64,000 bases of DNA. Origin: Dermacentor variabilis. Lineage: Eukaryota > Arthropoda > Arachnida > Ixodida > Ixodidae. Every line of letters begins with the position of its first letter. Position 1 is the stretch's first letter. The notes beneath the pieces are model-generated. The model was not told the origin of the DNA. It ran no database searches and saw only the letters and a list, made by a program, of their open reading frames with translations. Where the stretch lies: the NCBI RefSeq assembly GCF_050947875.1, contig NC_134574.1:155832051-155896050 (forward strand), read 5' to 3'. The translations under genes and the position numbers were made by a program. This document shows positions 45,440-58,800 of this stretch, piece after piece.

Positions 45440-45680
45440 ACCGCGGTGGCTTATTTAGCGGTTAATGGTGTTGCGCTTCTAAGCACGAGGTCGCGGGATC
45501 GAATCCCGGCCGCGGAGGCCGCATTTCGCCCAAGGCGTAATCCAAAAAACGTCCGTGTCCCGTTCGTGTCCCGCACTTTAAATATCCCTAGGTGGTCAAA
45601 ATTAACCCGGAGTCCCCCACTACGGTGCGCCTCATAATCGAAGTGTGGTTTTGGCGCATAAAAACCGCTGAATTCAATAT
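45440..45680 (+). mobile_element. SINE (Ruka-like), near full length, diverged
   Basis: Head GGTGGCTTATTTAGCGGTTAATGG, B box GGGATCGAATCCCGGCC, body GGTGGTCAAAATTAACCCGGAGTCCCCCAC and tail GTGGTTTTGGCGCATAAAAACC. It carries a small duplication (GTGTCCCGTTCGTGTCCCG). Confidence 0.85.
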
Positions 45681-45699
45681 CTTTCAGTAATACCGCTTG

Positions 45700-46368
45700 C
45701 AGGTCAAGTCTTGTAACACGCTTATACGCAAGGTATGTTGGAAATGCGAGTTCTGGGGACAGTGTCGCAGTAGGGGATTGCTCCGCGCGTGCGAAGAAAT
45801 CCAAACGGAGCAGCGGTTTATTTTCTTTGTTCTTGCAAGAGCCGGCCGAGGGAAGAGAGGTCTTTGCCTCTCTTTCCCTCGCTATCACAATTGATGCCGC
45901 CCCCCTCCCCCCGCGCTCGCGTTCAAGCTTTGGCTCCCGCGAGATTTCTTGTCCGATCGCTCAATAAGATGCGGCATCACCGAAAAGAAAGACATAGAAA
46001 CGCATTGTCGCAACAATTATGATAATCACGGACCAACTCTCCCTTCAAGCCGTTCTTCCTGACGGCGGTGGCCAGGTATACAAGTAGTACATACGGGCGT
46101 CCCTGGAACGTTCTGCCAGTTCTTCGCACTCTGTCCCAGGTATCCGGCATGAAGTCATCGCTTATACGTTACCTTCCGCGTGTTTAATATTGGTTGACAT
46201 GACGGCAAAGTGTGCTTCATCCAATTCGTTGTCGTCGTCGTCGTCGCCACTATTATCATCCTCATCATCATTACCGCCGCCACCACCACCACCACCACCA
46301 CCACCACCACCACCACCACCACCACCACCACCACCACCACCACCACCACCACCACCACCACCACCACC

Positions 46369-46402
<34 letters not shown>

Positions 46403-49400
46403 TCGTCGTCGTCGTCGTCGTCGTCGTCGTCGGTAGACGTGACGAAGATAGGAAGAAGCACTCTTTATCCGAATCCTGGATTTGGCTGATTGGTCGGTCA
46501 GGACATGATGCTGGGCTTCCAACGTCACACCGACGGTTCCCCTCAGCAGACTGAAATAACTCTAGAGAGAGAGAGAGAGAGAGAGAGCTTAAATTTAAAA
46601 GAATCTATGGAACATTTGGGAGTTCCACTATGTGACGCGTGGTTAGCAATGAAACTCTGTTCACTGCAAGAGGAACAACGATAACACGAATTTCGAAGTT
46701 TGCATTTCTTTAGCTAAAGGAGAAATAAAGAAGGAGGAACGTGGCTCCTTCGTTCACACTTACGTTGTCGATGTCCCGCAGGGAAGAGGCTTAATATGAG
46801 AGAGAGAAAGAACGTGGGGTAGGGAGAGAAAGAAGCTGGAATAACATAAACATATCCCGCACACGGGTTCAGGAGACGGAGCGCATATAGAGTCAGATGA
46901 TGATGTTCCAGTTGAAAGGATTTTCGTGTCCCTGCTGACTGCCCCTTCTTTCGCATGCTTCGGACGAGATGTATGGTATGTTTGAGAATGCCGAGAGAGG
47001 AGGTGGAGAACGAGGCGCAAGGAGGGCCAGTTTTCATATATATATATATGGGTCGATATAACGCGTCGTTCACAGACGCTCACCCTTTCTTCAAGTTTCG
47101 CTGAAAAAAAAGGCGATGTTCTTTGCGAGTGTCCTCTCACTTTACAGCCCGCTTGTGTTGCGTACGAACGTGTTGCGAGCCGGAGACAGTGTCGCCCTCA
47201 GCAACTTGTACTCGCGTACAGCAAGTGTGCGCGTCGTCAAATATGGGCGGCGCAGTTACTCGTCGACGTCATTCGTCTACGCGAACATGGTATCGTATGC
47301 TTGAAGAGAAAGGTAAAGATTAGATAAAAGGACGTATCTAGGTTCTTCGCATTAAATTCCTATAGTGAAAGAACTTGCGATACCAAGTTCACGTCTCCCG
47401 AGCACGGTGCTGATGACGTACAGTCGAGCGCAAAAGTTTGCGGTACGACACAGCATTTTCGGAAAAGCTCAGTTCGAGTCGGTTGCCCGGGCAACCTTGA
47501 ATTCAATAGTTTTAATCTGTAGTTGGTCAATCTGGTAGTTTCAATGTGTAGTGTTGAATGAGAGGGGGGAGGGGGAGCACCGGGGTACTAACACAGAAAT
47601 TTCGGGGGGGGGGGGGGAAGGTGAGGAAGGGGCACGTGCCCGTTATGCCCACCGTCGAGTATACGCCACAGTCTCAACACACACACACACATTGCCGCGG
47701 ACAGTTCAGCTCTCTTCAACGGATGCTCTTGGCAACAGCCTCCTTTGAAGTGTTTCTGCCCGCCACTCTTCGAGATGTGTGCCGGACACTGCCACAGCCT
47801 GCACATCATCCGAACAGTCTTCAAAGCTGAGCACTACTGTTTGCGTTATCTTGTTCTGGCCCCTAGGCACGTGACCGCAAATCGCCAAGCTCGCCACAAT
47901 GGGGGCGGCACGCTACTGTGGTGCCATCTAGAAGAGCCATGAATTAGGCTAGTTGGCGTGCGTTCATTTTTTTTTTTTCGCTGTGTACTGAAAGACGCTA
48001 ACAGGGACGAAATGAACACCGGTGGTTAAAAGGACACGGGGAAGTGCAAATTATACCAACCATGGTTTATTGTCACGACAAAGCACAATTTTAAAAGAAC
48101 ACAATGACGCACTGCGGCTGCGTGAACTATGGTCGTAACCGATCCTCTCAGATCGCGTTCTCACGTTTCTACTCGCTATTATTCTAGCATAGTGTGTTGT
48201 GTGTGTGTGTACGCGTCCCTTGCGTAAATGATTTCAGCATTGGTAAGCACGATCGAAGGCGTGCTCACTCTGTTGACTTTGTCTTCGTCTATTTCTAAAG
48301 CCTCTCCGATTTCCGTGGTCATTTCTTTTTCGTTTTATTTAGCGACGACTGTCGCCTTGTCAAATCTATAGGCACTCATTTGCACGTTCTGCAGTGCATG
48401 GCCAGATTTCTGCAGATACAGATATCTGCTGGCATGTCTACCGATGTGCTCTAAGCCTGTCGTTAAGACAGCGTCCCGTTCGACCCACGTATACTTTGCC
48501 GCATGCAAGAATGCTTGTTTGGTTAAACAGGCAATTCTTCGTTATAGGGAGGTTCGATCTGAGTGCAGGCGTGCGATAGAAAGCGGGCCAGGTGGGGTGG
48601 TTTCCGTTATACAGTCATTTCGTACTAAAGGTGTTCATTGTAACGACATGCAACTGCGCCTGCCCTCTTCCGGGGACCACAGAAACCACACAGAAATGAA
48701 CTGGAAACTATTCATAACAGCGCGAACTTTCTTTTCTACATTGTCCACTTGTGCATGTTGCACTAGCCCGAGTTATCCACAGGCGTTCCGCGTTTAGATT
48801 ATAGCACATGTACGATAGTGCCTGCATCTTACGTCACGATCAAGAGTTGCAGTGTCAAGTATTAAGAGTAAGACGTGTTTTGCTTGTTTGCTCTTTTTTA
48901 CCTCGCTTCGTGTTCGATTTTGGCGTGATAGCGTATACCTAGTTTGAAGACTGATTATCCTTGATGCAGCTGGCGCAAGCCGTATTAGAGAAGTGAATTT
49001 TGATCCCAATCGGCACAATTTCAACAGCCTTCATTTCCGTTTCCCCGGGGTGTTATACGCGAACATTTCGCCACTTTGGCGCACAGTCAAAAGGAGTTAC
49101 CAGGGTAAATAAACAGAGAGTGCGTCTATGCGGCTACTACGACTCATAAACATGAACCACATAGTATACTGTGGATCCATCGTTATGCAGTAAGACAATG
49201 CCTGCGTTAACTTCAAGCTTGTCTTGTTTGACTATAGACTCCAACGTTCCCGTAACATGGTCTATACAGTTCGACCCACAGGCTATGCTCCTCGTCAGAG
49301 GATCTAGGTGTTCACTCGCTTCTCGTTATCGCACGTTGTGTCCCCAATTTTTTTCCTCCTTTCCTACCTATACTGTCCCTGTTAAGGAGATCCTCTTCTC

Positions 49401-50158
49401 AAGCTAGCTACCAACCTCCATTCCCCTCTCCTCCCCACACGCCGCCTCTCTCACACCGCGCTTTTCTTCAAAGTCCTCAGTCATGCATGCATGCACTCCG
49501 CGGCGGCAGTGACCGTTCGAGCGGCCCGACCGATCGCGCGACTTTCCTTTTTCCCCCACTAGCATTCTTCCCGATTTTCCCCATTCTTTTCCTTCCCTAT
49601 GCCGTCGAGAGGGCGCCCCTACTCGTTGATGCCCCGGCGAGATTATGCAAGCCCGCGCTCGTGCACGCAAGACCGAGTATAGAAGCGAGCGAACCCCACT
49701 GCGCTCGTGCGCGTACGCGCATAGCAGCATCGTCGATTGCCAGAGCGGTGCGGGGGAGGTGGGGTGAGGTGGAGGCATGTCATTGGATAAATAATGATGC
49801 GCCCCTTGTCCGAGAAGTAAAACACCCTCCGGTATAGGGAGCTCGTCTTGTCCGCGTCGCTGCCCTATTGAAGGCGGCGGCACGGACTCACGTCGCTGCT
49901 TGCCATGACCGCGGTGCCCTGTTCTGCCGCTTTAATTCGGTGCAGCAGCAGCGGAAGCCGAAACGTGGGAATGTCACATCCGTGGCCGCAGCTTGTGTGC
50001 TGTATAGGACAAGACGTAGCAGTCGTGCGTCCTGAATAGTTCCGAGAGAGCGCCTTCCTGGACACCTACAAAGCTATAGCTGCACGGGCGGCGCACTTGG
50101 AAAACCGTAGCCTAGCGCAAATAACACACAGTACAGAACTGAACTCTCTGGGTGGTAG
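45700..50158. other. No supported gene
   Basis: Unassigned sequence with the trinucleotide array, (GA)n at 46565-46587, a G-run at 47605-47618 and no exon with splice or similarity support. Confidence 0.5.
46239..46434. repeat. Compound trinucleotide array (CAC)n-(ATC)n-(GTC)n
   Basis: About 34 CAC units at 46282-46382, then ATC units to about 46404, then CGT units to 46432. The order of three related triplets suggests stepwise point mutation and expansion. Confidence 0.97.
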
Positions 50159-50171
50159 CCGAAGCGGAGAG

Positions 50172-50559
50172 AGAGAGTAATATAGGAAGGCAGGGATGTT
50201 AACCAGTCAATAGTCTGGTTGGCTACCCTAAGCTGGGGGAAGGGAGAAGGGGAAGCGAGAGAAGGGAGAGAGAAGGTGTAGATACGTGCACGGACAACAC
50301 TTCAGTTAAAGACGCTAGCGCAAACCAGAAGTTCTGAGAAAGCGTAAAAGTGCCTTCACTGCCTTCTGAGCCGATGATCGGTCGGGACGGTGCTCTAGTA
50401 ACGTCTGTTCACTCAGAGGACGATCATCTAATTTCCTCAATGTGTAGGACAAAGATTTTCTTTGTACTTGAAATTTAGGACAATGGCACAATAAGTGTTC
50501 AATGTTCTCCTCGCATCCGCAAACATCACATGCAGGACTATCAGCCATTCCAATTAGAA
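50172..50559 (-). mobile_element. 5'-truncated LINE (family C) with 13-bp TSD
   Basis: CCGAAGCGGAGAG flanks it at 50159-50171 and 50560-50572. On the minus strand 50548-50315 encodes SPACDVCGCEENIEHLLCHC and onward, with a C-x2-C-x8-H-x4-C arrangement and KALLRFLRTSGL at the end; this is the C-terminus of a LINE polyprotein. After it come the 3' UTR (GTAGCCAACCAGAC...GGTTAACATCCCTGCC) and a (CT)n tail against the left TSD. The truncation is inside the ORF, so this copy is dead on arrival. Confidence 0.88.
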
Positions 50560-50561
50560 CC

Positions 50562-50846
50562 GAAGCGGAGAGTTTTCATGTGGTTTGGACGTGGTAGCGC
50601 TGACGTATGCCTAAAAACCGTGACGATGTTCCGGGGATAACAAGGTTGGTGACGGCTCCCTGGCGACGCTGTAATCAGCCATGCGTTTGAAACATGAAAA
50701 AAAAAAAATCAGAAGCGGAGAGTTTTCATGTGGTTTGGACGTGGTAGCGCTGACGTATGCCTAAATACCGGGGCGATATACCGGGGATAACAAGGTTGGT
50801 GACGGCTCCCTGGCGACGCTGCAATCAGCCATGCGTTAGAAACATT
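50562..50846 (+). repeat. Direct duplication, about 135-bp unit at 150-bp spacing
   Basis: GAAGCGGAGAGTTTTCATGTGG...CAGCCATGCGTTTGAAACAT (50562 to about 50696) recurs at 50712-50846 with a few differences. An A-run closes the first copy. No coding role is seen. Confidence 0.9.
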
Positions 50847-50849
50847 ATT

Positions 50850-53800
50850 TAAATTGGACGACACCTCTCTTCGGAAGTGAAAAGCCACAGACTTCTCCGT
50901 CCTACTGACGTTTACGCCATGAGATAAACAGAGCATTGTCTATCGTTGCAATAAAAATCAGATTTGCGCGTCCCGGTATATGGCTCCGCATTGTAAGTTG
51001 TTGCAATGATCGCTGACATTTGTCTCTACTCCTCTGTGTTTTTTTCTGTATACTTATATGCGATATTGCGTCTTACGCTATATACTGCCAACCGTGCTGA
51101 TACACCGCGTCGCAAAAGTGCACACTGACTGCCTTTTTCGTGTAACACTGGTACGTGTAGCATCGTACCGACGTATAGGCGCAGTTCCTCTTCTTAAACA
51201 TATCACTACAGAGCGTTTCACCATGCTGTAACCACTCCATACCGCTAGCGTCCTCCTTACAGGGAGGAATTGCGGCGTTTTAAGATGCCGTTATCGCACT
51301 ACCATTAGCGCCACGGCAGCTGCCTAGCGCCAGAATGGCGGGTGCTGGCTAATTTACACGCGCATGCGCAGGCAGAAGCTGGCAGTGGCGGTAATAGCAA
51401 CGGTAAGCCAGTAACTATATGCTAATATATATAGTTATAGCCTGTCCGCAAATATATTGCAGATTGCGTAATATATTCGGTTACCGGAGACGCTTGTGTG
51501 AGCGCGCGACCACATTGCTGACGCCATCTTGTGGTGCGTAGCATAACCATAGAAGACAACAGCAGCCAACCATATCATACTCAGCTACTGGTGTAAACTG
51601 CCGACAGCGACATAATCATTAGAATGCAAACCATTTTTATTTTCCCTTCGACGAGAACACCCCCGAAAAAGAAAGAAACAGTGTTTGGAAAAACACAAGA
51701 GTGGCTGGACAAAGCGTCACAAAATGTCACTACCATTGTTGCTACGCTGCCGTCCATGACTCCGGTGAGCTGATATTCCTCAAACGGTAATTCATTTACA
51801 CAGAAGCTAAGTCATTACAATATACTTTCTAGTGAACTCGCACGCACTTGCTATTCGGCGGCGTTCATGAATCAGAGGGCTACCGTTAGCCACGCCGTGT
51901 TCGCGTACAGAAAAGCACCTGGCGCTGCGGTAAATCTTTCCTCCCGCGTAATAGCGAGATTTAGCCACGCTGCGTTACCGTGCGGAAACACCGCCTTACC
52001 GCACGGCAATTTCTTCCGTCAGCCAACGAGCAACATGTATATATATGCAAGGCAGAGCAATACCGTGTTTGCGTGCGTACGGCTGGCTGCGGCCATAGGC
52101 GGCGCCCAAAACATGGCGTTCGTGACGTGTTTCCGGCTTATGAATTTGCTTCCGGCGTACAGCAACCATTAAGAGATTCGAGATTTCATTTTTGCTACTC
52201 ACACACAGCCGTCAGTGGAGCGTGGATTTGTTGCGAAGCTAAAGCTTCCTATTGTCAAGGTACTTCGCCAGACTGCTGCAAGCAGTCTGGCGATTACAAT
52301 AATCGTATATCAAAGACTTGGATAAGTAACGGTACTTTAAGACGCTTTGTTAGTTGCTCTGGTATTCTATCGAGACACCAACTAAGCCGTCTACAAACGT
52401 CAAAGGAGTGCAAAGTGACAACGTTGTGTACTGTTTCGAGTGCCTGCTCTCCTATGGCTTAGTCCAGTGGACTGACTGGCCTTACTCGTATATAGGCATC
52501 ATCGCCACTGCTGCACGCAACTACGCGAGACGGTGAGTGGGTCTCCCCAATTCTTCCCATTGTTCCCTTCTCTCCTCGCCACCATTCCGGGCCATGCAAA
52601 ATAGCCCGCGCTCGTCTCCCCTATTTTGCGTATAGCGCTCGCGTTCCTTCCTGTGTTGGCGGCCGTATACCGATATCTCCTTTTACAGGGTGGCGCGTTT
52701 TCTTTCTTTCGCTTCTTGCGCGGTCTCTGCTCAGACGTTATTGCTAGCTCGGACAAGTCAGACCTTTTTTGTTTTCTTTTTTGCCTCCTACTTTGGGGAC
52801 AGCTTGCAGTAGTAAACTAGCCAGACAAGGAGGTAGAGAGAAAGAGAGAGGGTAAAAAAGAAAAATGACGCGATGACGGTGAGTTCCAAGGCATAACAGG
52901 AAGTGCCTCAGCAAGACGCGATGGTGCATGTGTAGTCCCCTTGTATATTATAGCGAAATGTTTGGCGACTTTGTTGGGAGAAAGAAACGTGCCGCCAGGG
53001 GAAATTTGTTTGCCTCACGCGGCTTATCCTTATATACAGGTTGCGTGCAGTGATTGATGAGTGTCTGCAAAAAAATAAAAATTCGGCAGACTGCGGCGAT
53101 TCCTCTTTTATACTCGTATATCCTGCATGCAAACTCATTTTACTGCGACAGCAGCCCGCTCTCGCGGTGGACACTGCCCCATCTTCTCGAGAACGGCGTT
53201 ATTGTTTGTAGTGCTCGCATAACCTCGTCTAACTATAGCACAAACCCACGCTCCACTGAAAGGAAAAAAAAATAATTTCCCCGATGATATGCTTAAAACC
53301 TAACGAACTGGATTACTCATTCGTGGAGCATGAAAGGGAAATAGTTAATTGATTTAAAAAGGCCGTAGTGGCTAAACGCATATGCCCCCCTTCCTCCCCC
53401 CCCCCTCGCCGCAAAAACGCAAGAAGTAAAAAACGAGACCAAATGTCCATCGGGAATGCTTTTTGTTACATACTAAATGTGGCAGTATTCGAATTTAAAC
53501 ATCAGTAGTGGTTATTGCTTAAAAGCGAATTCGATGCCACCTCTCATATTTTTTACTCACTGTATACATATTTCAAACAAAGTAGCATTCAAGTGCTGGA
53601 AAATTATTTCTGGATGTAAAGTTCCAGATCTGAACCTTAACATACGCGAACATATGCGATGCCCTTGCGCGCGCAATAAAATAGCGTTGCCAAAAATACT
53701 CATGCTCACAACCCCATGAAGAGTATTGCAGGTTCGGTACAGTGACCTGGCTTTATCTCTTAAGAACATTAAAAAAAAGAAAAACTAAATTTCTGAGTCA

Positions 53801-54265
53801 GCCCTGCTTTTTTTTTTTTGTATTCTCGAACCGAGTATGAAACGACATCCGATCCGCATTCGGAATTTCGAACGTTCGGCATGTGGTCAGCTCGGGGCCA
53901 CATACCACTATATCGTTAGGTGGCGAATGCTTTTCTTTCAGGAAGCGAAGATATACCAGAAGAAATGATCACTCGTTTAGACCTAATGAGCTTAAGGAAA
54001 TGGGCACACAATCACAAGGTAAAAGTTTACTACGGGTACGTGGCAGCATAATCTTGTAAAAAGAATGGAAAGAGAATATATGAGATGTCAGGCAGAGAAT
54101 GTTTACAAGAATCACCGAAGCTTGAAGTACAAAGTATGCCACGTCGTAGCTCATGTTAAAAGAAATACAAATAAAGAAGCTTTCAGTAATAAGTCTACCG
54201 TGCCAAAGGAGTAATATGTGGCGATAGCCAAAGGTTCCATTATCCAAACATAAAAAATTATGGGT
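50850..54265. other. No supported gene
   Basis: Unassigned, moderately AT-rich sequence with short ORFs only; the hairpin at 52265 is the only structure noted. Confidence 0.5.
52265..52291. repeat. Small perfect hairpin
   Basis: CGCCAGACTGCT-GCA-AGCAGTCTGGCG: 12-bp perfect stem with a 3-nt loop. No flanking gene is known. Confidence 0.85.
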
Positions 54266-54269
54266 CCAA

Positions 54270-54530
54270 TATTAAGGGATATAAAGGCACGTATGGGCAT
54301 TAAGTATAGAATGCAGGTCTATATTATTCTCTTTTAGATTCTAGGACGAAGGGATGAGGCTGGGGCAGGCCATACACATGTGAAGAACGGATAAGTGTTG
54401 GTATTAGATAATACAAGAATGCGCGTACCATTTGGGGGATGGAAACTAAGTAAGAAAAGCGAATTATGCCAGATCGAATAAGATTAAGGAAATTTCAGAC
54501 ATATAGGATTGATGCGACTGATGCAGAGAC
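54270..54530 (+). mobile_element. Decayed LINE fragment (RTE-like)
   Basis: GGGATGAGGCTGGGGCAGGCCAT...GAACGGATAA and GATTAAGGAAATTTCAGAC are degraded forms of the RTE-type 3' coding end also seen at 32520-32770. Stops in all frames. Confidence 0.4.
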
Positions 54531-54794
54531 GTTGATGCGATTGGAGGTCTCCGGGCGCGGGATCATCTCCCCGAAGTAGACTTATATAGGCCGATAATAT
54601 TGCCAAAGTACTTTCCCGGCACGAACACGGTCAGCGCTGCGAGTATCCATTCTTGTTTGTCCGTGTGTGCTGGGCTGGGAAATATTTTTTTTGGGTGATG
54701 ACATTGGTAATGCAAATAATTTCCGCCGACATACGCAGAGTGGAAGAAATGGACAAAAAGTGGTCCTGATGTGTGGGGATGCGCGACTCTCACG

Positions 54795-55330
54795 CGTCCC
54801 CTGATATGTTGTTTTCTCACATAGCTCCCGTCTCCTGTAATACGGCTTCGCCGCGTGGCTTTACTGCGCAGTCGGTATGCTTGCAGGGTAGTACGAGAGG
54901 TGGCGCGAGTGTTGCTCTGCTAACGCCACCTAACGGTGGGGTTACTTGGGTGTAAGGAGGAGAAGGCTCTTCGTCTTTGGCTCGGCATCGGCAAGCGGCG
55001 CGGACGTTCTGCGCGTGCGCCAATCCATGTTTCTGCGAGACCGTCTCGCGAGGCCTACCCCGGAATGGACGAACACGATCGTTCGAACGCGCCACCGTTC
55101 GCGTGACCATACGCGCGACCGACCAGGCTTTGGTGTCCAGCATTGGGGCGAACATATTCGCTCGTTATCCGGTCGCGGCGAGTCGGACTTCCGTGATTTG
55201 TTGCTCGCCGATTGGCATGTTTTGTGTATAGTAACTCGGATAGCAGGCATTAGTCTGTGAAAGGTGCAATAAGTGCCCTTGCGATTGTTTGCACTACTGT
55301 GTTGTTGTTCCTTTGTCCCAAGAGCGTGGG
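54795..55330 (+). repeat. Probable LTR- or transposon-derived block, GC-rich
   Basis: Runs from about CTCACATAGCTCCCGTCTCC to GTTCCTTTGTCCCAAGAGC. It contains short ORFs in several frames but no ATG-led, spliced gene model. I recognise the type (CGTTATCCGGTCGCGGCGAGTCGGAC) as recurrent in hard ticks, but no second copy is in the window to prove it. Confidence 0.35.
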
Positions 55331-55699
55331 TGAGAACGTCACAAATGACATGTCGATAATGATGACAACGACGGTCATAAACCACGAGACACCCACGTCA
55401 AGCACCCAGCCTTTCCTTCTTTTTTCCCCAATATTTTCTTTCACACTTCCTCTCTGTGACACCTGCAGATGTGGTTTCCACGCTACTTGCTCGTGTGCAC
55501 ACAACTCCAGCGAGAGAACGGATAAAACTGGCTCGCAAAACCAATGCGGACTGGCAGGCTAGGCGCTGACGCCACGTTCAACCCTACACCGTCGAAACCG
55601 GGTTGCCTCGTTCTTTTCTTTATGTGTTTCTCGTAGCGAACGCCGCGCTTTCTCCTAATACGAGCATAAAGTATGACGATAGAAGAGGGAATGGGAAAA

Positions 55700-58200
55700 A
55701 AAAAAGAAAAGAGAAAGAGACAGACAGACGCGGTCACAAAAAGACTACCGCACATCAACGCCACCGCGCGCATTGCTCATCGTCGTTTCCGAACCAGCTA
55801 TCAGTGTCGCGCCACGCATGCATCTTTTCGCTATAGGGGGGGCCGTGCCGCCCAAAAAAGAGTGCGCACGCGCGAGGCAAGCAAGGAAGCCCCCGGAATG
55901 AAATCGGCGACTCGCGTTGTGGAGGTAACGGAGCCTGCGACAGCGGAGAAGTAAGAAAGAAAAAAAGAAAGAAAAACCAGGAATCAAACAATGGCAACAA
56001 AGGGGTTCCACTCCTTTCGATGCCTTGGGAGTCAAAATAAACAAGCGTAGACCTGTTTAGGAAGGCACGGCACGGTCCACAACTTACGGCGCGGCGGCGC
56101 AGGGGATAGAAGGGTTTTCTTCGCCTGTGCGCTTTCCAGACGTGCGACGCTGAAGGCGCGGTGTTGGTCTGGGGCCTGATTTTTATCCTTCCCTGGGTAT
56201 TTCCCCCCCCCCCCTTTTTTTTTTCGTTTTCTGATCGAAAAGGCAAAGCTCGATCTCGCTCCTCGAGTCTTGTGGAAGGAAGCCAGTGGCGAGAAGAAAA
56301 CAGAAACAATAAAGGAAGTAAGACTGCCGGAACGGCCAATCGGCCGCGACAGTGCGAGGCGTGCCCACACTTTCTGTTGAAGCTTCGCGACCCCCTCCCC
56401 CCCCCCCCCCAATCCCGTATGTGTAGCATGCATAGTAGTTGCGCGCTGTCTCTAAATACAGCTGCCGTACTTTCCCGCTTCGCCACCGTAGGTGTCTGCT
56501 GTGGGTCGTCGCTAAGCCTAACGAGAGAGGAGGATGGTGAGTCCAATATCGCCCGCGAGCAGACGACGCGCATGCATGCCGCTACTGGAACCAGCAGCTC
56601 AGGCGGCTGAAAAGGCACGGAAGGTTGGGAGCCGACTGGAGCCCGGCCGAAGTTGAAGCCAGCTGTATAGTAGACACGCTCAGGCGTTCGAGCGTGGTGA
56701 AAGGGATGAGAAAAAGGTTGAGAGGCGGAAAGGCGCCGCCTGCGGTCCGCGCACCTTCGCTTCGCTTTGAGGCTGGCTCTCTTGTGCATATTTTGTTTGT
56801 CACGCAGCCGGATGTGGCCGTGGCCGTAGCAGCAGTTGCGTGTGGCTGCTTGGATTGAACCCTTTCTTCTCGCGGCAATGTAGAAGAGAAAAAGAAAAGG
56901 ACAAAAGGATCGGTGGGGAAACAAGCGGAAGCGAAGGACTAGAGAGGCAACGCAAGGGCGTGCTGGGTGTCGTGTGGGTAGCATCTGCTACACGGTGCTT
57001 GGAGACCTCTCAAAGGGGACGCAATATAGGAACGTCTATAAGCAGGGCTGGCGTCTCAAAATGCGGTGAAGAAAGGGGAAGAGGAACGTGGAGAGGTCTT
57101 CCTTCGTGAAAGGTCGGAGGGTATGAGGAGGGTGGCAGTGGTATAGGAAGTAGGGGGCGCCACAAGACGACACCGGGTAGGCGAGCAGCAAGCGCGCTAG
57201 TGTGTACAGCGTGTGCTCGTTATAGGGGGTTACGCGCCGCTATGGCTCGCCTTCTCCGGGACCTCCCCCCCCCCCTTTTTTTTTTCTTTCTCTGGCGCCC
57301 ACTGCCTTTATAACGGCCAAGGCGGGAGGGACGCGAAAAGGAGCAGCGGCGGCGCGTTGAAGTGAAGGGCAAGAAAGGAGGATGCGTAGCTTCTCCGCAG
57401 GCTGGCGCTGCGTTCGCGTGCGGTGCGACAACAGCAGACGACGCGCGAGAGTGCACGACAAACGAAACTAAAAGAACGACGCGCGGCAGCCGTCCGTCCG
57501 TCCCTCTCTTATCCCTCATCGTTCCTTTCCTCCCGGCTCCATTCCAACTGCCGTCCCCATCATTTCCCTTTCTGGATGTAACGCGGCGGCGTCTTGCCCA
57601 ACACACTATGGCTAAAAAAAAGGAGGGCAAGCAGACGAAACGCAGACGAAAAACAGATCACAAAGCAGGCGAAAAAGAAAGGGTAACAACGAAAATGAGA
57701 CAGAAAGGAACGCGTCGTTGATGGAATTTGCATGTTCGGGGACCTGCCGGCCTGGCCGGCCTTTTTTCTGTGCTTGTCAGTCTCTACAGAGCCTTTTCTT
57801 TATATTTATTTCGTGTATCGGAGGAAAGGGGAACAGTGTAAGTCGGGAACAGGGAGGTCCCCAAATTCTTCTTCTCGTCTGGATTGATAAAGGTGGGGTG
57901 GTAAAGGGGAACCGATCGGAAAAGGAGGGATGCTATGTGAAAGAGACGCGTCCACTGGTGGCTGTTCGTAGGGCGAATGTGTTGCGGGAGAGAGAGAGAG
58001 ATAGGGAAAAAAAGGAAAACCCTTTCTGTCGTTCGAACCGAGGCTGATGTCGCGAGATATCCAGCAGAACGCCACCGCTGTTGCAGCCCGACGCTACCGC
58101 CGAGCTTTCCTCACAGGAAGAGCTTTTATTTTATTTTTTAAAATGCAAAGCTCTTTCATTTTATTCCCTGTTTGTAACATATTTCTCTTCTTTTTTTTTT
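55700..58200. other. GC-rich, polypurine/polypyrimidine region, possible promoter or 5' exon
   Basis: Alternating CpG-rich sequence and purine or pyrimidine runs (GAAAGAAAAAAAG, CCCCCCCCCTTTTTTTTTTC, GAGAGAGAGAGA). ORFs of up to 409 codons occur on both strands but are low-complexity, without recognisable domains. A first exon or promoter is possible; direction unknown. Confidence 0.3.
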
Positions 58201-58559
58201 CTCGCAGCCATTCCGTCATAGCTCGCTCGCCCGTTCGACGTTCCAATTCGCTTCTTTCTGTCTTTCATTATAAACTGCGTCTCGCACTATTGATCGGCGA
58301 CGGGGGCGTATTGGCTTGACTCGGCCAGACTTGGCCATGTCGGATACGTCGCTTTGCTATCCGGCCGTATAGAACGAGTAGCGCTAATATGTATCGACAT
58401 CTTGGTCTTCTTCGCTCGTCCGCTTAAGTTATTGCCTGCAACTGTTTGACCTCGGTATTTCACTCTGTGCACTTTAAGTGTCGCAGTTGACGACACTGTA
58501 TGCAGACGAAATACCCGTTCGTTTTATTACGAAGACCGGATAAGCGATCTCCAAGTTTC

Positions 58560-58800
58560 CCAGTTGAGGTCTGCAGACCAGAAGGCAGTGAAGGAGCTTT
58601 TGGGCTTTCTCAGAAAATCTAGTTTGCCCGAGCGGCTATGACTCAAGTACTGTCCGTGCACGTCTCTATACTCTCTCTCTCTCTCTCTCTATCCCCACTC
58701 TTTCTTTCCCTTCTCCCTTCCCCCAGCGTAGGGTAGCCAAGCAGACTCTTGAGTTGTTAACATCTCTGCCTTCCTTATACCCCCCCCCCCCCCCCTCTCT
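58560..58800 (+). mobile_element. LINE 3' end (family C), 5'-truncated
   Basis: CAGAAGGCAGTGAAGGAGCTTTTGGG matches the QKAVKALLRFL segment of the 50172-50559 copy. It is followed by CCGTGCACGTCTCTATACTCTC and the 3' UTR CCCCCAGCGTAGGGTAGCCAAGCAGAC...GTTAACATCTCTGCC, then a C/CT-rich tail. Confidence 0.8.

Noticed and set aside
46155..46554. Poly-His, poly-Thr, poly-Pro, poly-Gly and poly-Asp ORFs
   Set aside because: Translations of the compound trinucleotide repeat in six frames.
55755..56984. 409-codon minus-strand ORF and overlapping ORFs in several frames
   Set aside because: Rich in Ser, Arg, Pro and Phe, derived from GC-rich and homopolymer sequence, no domain or splice support, and comparable ORFs on the other strand.
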